A DNA stretch of 64,000 nt, from assembly GCF_000934605.2 (NCBI RefSeq), contig NZ_CP010897.2, positions 1,054,001 to 1,118,000 of the forward strand, in the 5' to 3' direction. How positions within the stretch are numbered: position 1 is the first letter of the stretch; the number at the start of each line of letters is the position of its first letter. The DNA is from Pandoraea vervacti (GTDB lineage: Bacteria; Pseudomonadota; Gammaproteobacteria; Burkholderiales; Burkholderiaceae). A program made the position numbers and the translations under genes. A model generated the notes under the pieces. That model had not been told where the DNA came from and did not search any database. It was given only the letters and a program-made list of their open reading frames with translations. Below, piece after piece: positions 63,402 through 64,000 of the stretch.

Positions 63402-63657
63402 GGCGGAATGCTTCAGAAAGGGGCGATGCAGCGGGGACGCGCCCCGGGAAAGCGCGGTTCAGGTTGCCGCCGGTCAGCAAGGCGACGGGACCCTCGCCAC
63501 GCCGGATCACCGTGATCGGCACCATGACGGCGCCCCAGGCGCTGGTGTCGTGCGAGTGCGCAATCTTCAGAAAGCCGTGTTGCACGCCGTCCTGATGGAA
63601 ATCGACGCTGGGGTAAGCGCGCGGCGCCATCACGGGCATGTCCTGGTCGCGATGCAT
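63402..63657 (-). pseudogene. Remnant of an N-acetyl-diaminobutyrate deacetylase-like gene (doeB/eutE)
   Basis: From ATG 63657 the frame reads DFHQDGVQHGFLKIAHSHDTSAWGAVM, then RRGEGPVALLTGGN, the N-terminus of the DoeB/EutE branch of the aspartoacylase superfamily. It jumps at once to LNRAFPGR, which in full-length proteins lies roughly 80-100 residues later, and then runs into the lrp start without further homology. Both sides of the jump end or begin at a GGN, encoded by GGCGGCAAC (63463-63471), which suggests deletion between short repeats. The zinc-binding HGDE region is lost, so it is non-functional. Confidence 0.75.
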
Positions 63658-63659
63658 GG

Positions 63660-64000
63660 TCAGTAGCCCCGCGTCAGGTCGACGTTGCCCGGAATGCGAC
63701 CGGTTTCGCGAAACTCGCGAAGGTTCCCGGCGATCACCTGCGCAGCCGTCTCGTGATCCGTGGGGGCGGAGATGTGCGGCAGTACGGTGATCTGTGGATG
63801 ACGCCACAGGGGCGAATCGACCGGCAGCGGTTCGACGTCGAAAACGTCCAGCACGGCATGTGAGAGGTGGTTGCCGTCGAGCGCGTCGAGCAGGGCGCTC
63901 GTAACGACGATCGGGCCGCGCGAGAAATTGATGAGCGAGGCGCCCGCTTTCATGCGACCGAGACGCTCGGCATTGAGCATCCCTCTCGTTTGCGCCGTCA
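63660..64000 (-). CDS. D-2-hydroxyacid dehydrogenase, glyoxylate/hydroxypyruvate reductase type (partial)
   Basis: About 113 C-terminal residues are in the window; the frame is open at the right edge. RGMLNAERLGRMKAGASLINFSRGPIV, LDVFDVEPLPVDSPLWRHPQITVLPHISAPTD are the NAD-binding domain end of GhrA-type enzymes, with the catalytic Glu in VEPLP and His in PHISA. It reduces glyoxylate or hydroxypyruvate, or acts on a related 2-hydroxyacid. Its stop is two bases before the doeB-like remnant start, so it was the gene before it in the same operon. Confidence 0.88.
   Translation of the reverse strand, partial: TAQTRGMLNAERLGRMKAGASLINFSRGPIVVTSALLDALDGNHLSHAVLDVFDVEPLPVDSPLWRHPQITVLPHISAPTDHETAAQVIAGNLREFRETGRIPGNVDLTRGY

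Overview
The window is high-GC, densely coded bacterial chromosome. The gene content (RecG-OxyR-catalase, TonB-ExbB-ExbD with Bfd, bacterioferritin and HmuP, class I fumarase, Liv-type transporters, several aldehyde dehydrogenase/aminotransferase pairs) fits a betaproteobacterium of the Burkholderiaceae. Pandoraea is my best guess, by inference from gene style and order; no rRNA or marker gene here proves it.

Layout. 1-9.4 kb: the tail of recG, oxyR and a catalase, a free-standing ThiE-like domain, dps, a DUF218 membrane protein, a GlcG/HbpS-like protein, hmuP, a DUF1857 protein, OsmC and pirin (oxidative stress and haem). 9.6-15.7 kb: an iron block on the minus strand (exbD, exbB, tonB, a 20-residue hydrophobic ORF, bfd, murI, bfr, class I fumarase), with Fur-box-like sites before hmuP and bfd. 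15.8-22.6 kb: UPF0114 and EamA membrane proteins, then acetyl-CoA synthetase followed by a two-gene DUF4212/sodium:solute symporter.

22.65-34.16 kb: a genomic island of about 11.4 kb in a tRNA-Ser(GGA) gene. The tRNA 3' end and its terminator are duplicated at 34.06-34.15 kb (attL/attR, 48-bp identical core). The island carries a minus-strand module of HUH replication protein, DUF4224 protein and tyrosine integrase, with a structured non-coding stretch upstream that could be a rolling-circle origin. Its most interesting cargo is a 596-residue DUF262 protein fused to a Schlafen-type AlbA_2 domain, a candidate single-gene phage-defence protein. The rest is damage: a coiled-coil/SH3-like gene split by an IS2-type element, a headless VapC (PIN) fragment, and an IS5-family element that itself carries a second IS2-type insertion. 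All three insertion sequences keep readable target duplications. An integrase tail beyond attR points to an earlier element at the same place.

35.7-39.2 kb: a glycine-rich autotransporter with an in-frame amber stop in its passenger. 39.2-48.6 kb: gamma-glutamyltransferase, a branched-chain-type ABC transporter in which LivM, LivG and LivF are one polypeptide, LivH and a binding protein, then divergently a polysaccharide-deacetylase-type enzyme, a GntR regulator and a flavin reductase. 49.0-55.8 kb: an operon-like run of amino-acid ABC transporter, M20 amidohydrolase, DUF1989 protein, XRE-cupin regulator and agmatinase-like ureohydrolase, which reads as uptake and breakdown of a guanidino or ureido compound. 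56.7-64 kb, minus strand: a D-2-hydroxyacid dehydrogenase (cut by the window end), a doeB/eutE remnant with an internal deletion, an Lrp/AsnC regulator and two aldehyde dehydrogenase/class III aminotransferase pairs. The gene order matches ectoine-degradation (doeB-doeX-doeC-doeD) loci, while the enzymes would also serve GABA or beta-alanine-type amines. The two final blocks could connect: a ureohydrolase acting on 4-guanidinobutyrate would yield GABA, which an aminotransferase and a succinate-semialdehyde dehydrogenase would take to succinate.
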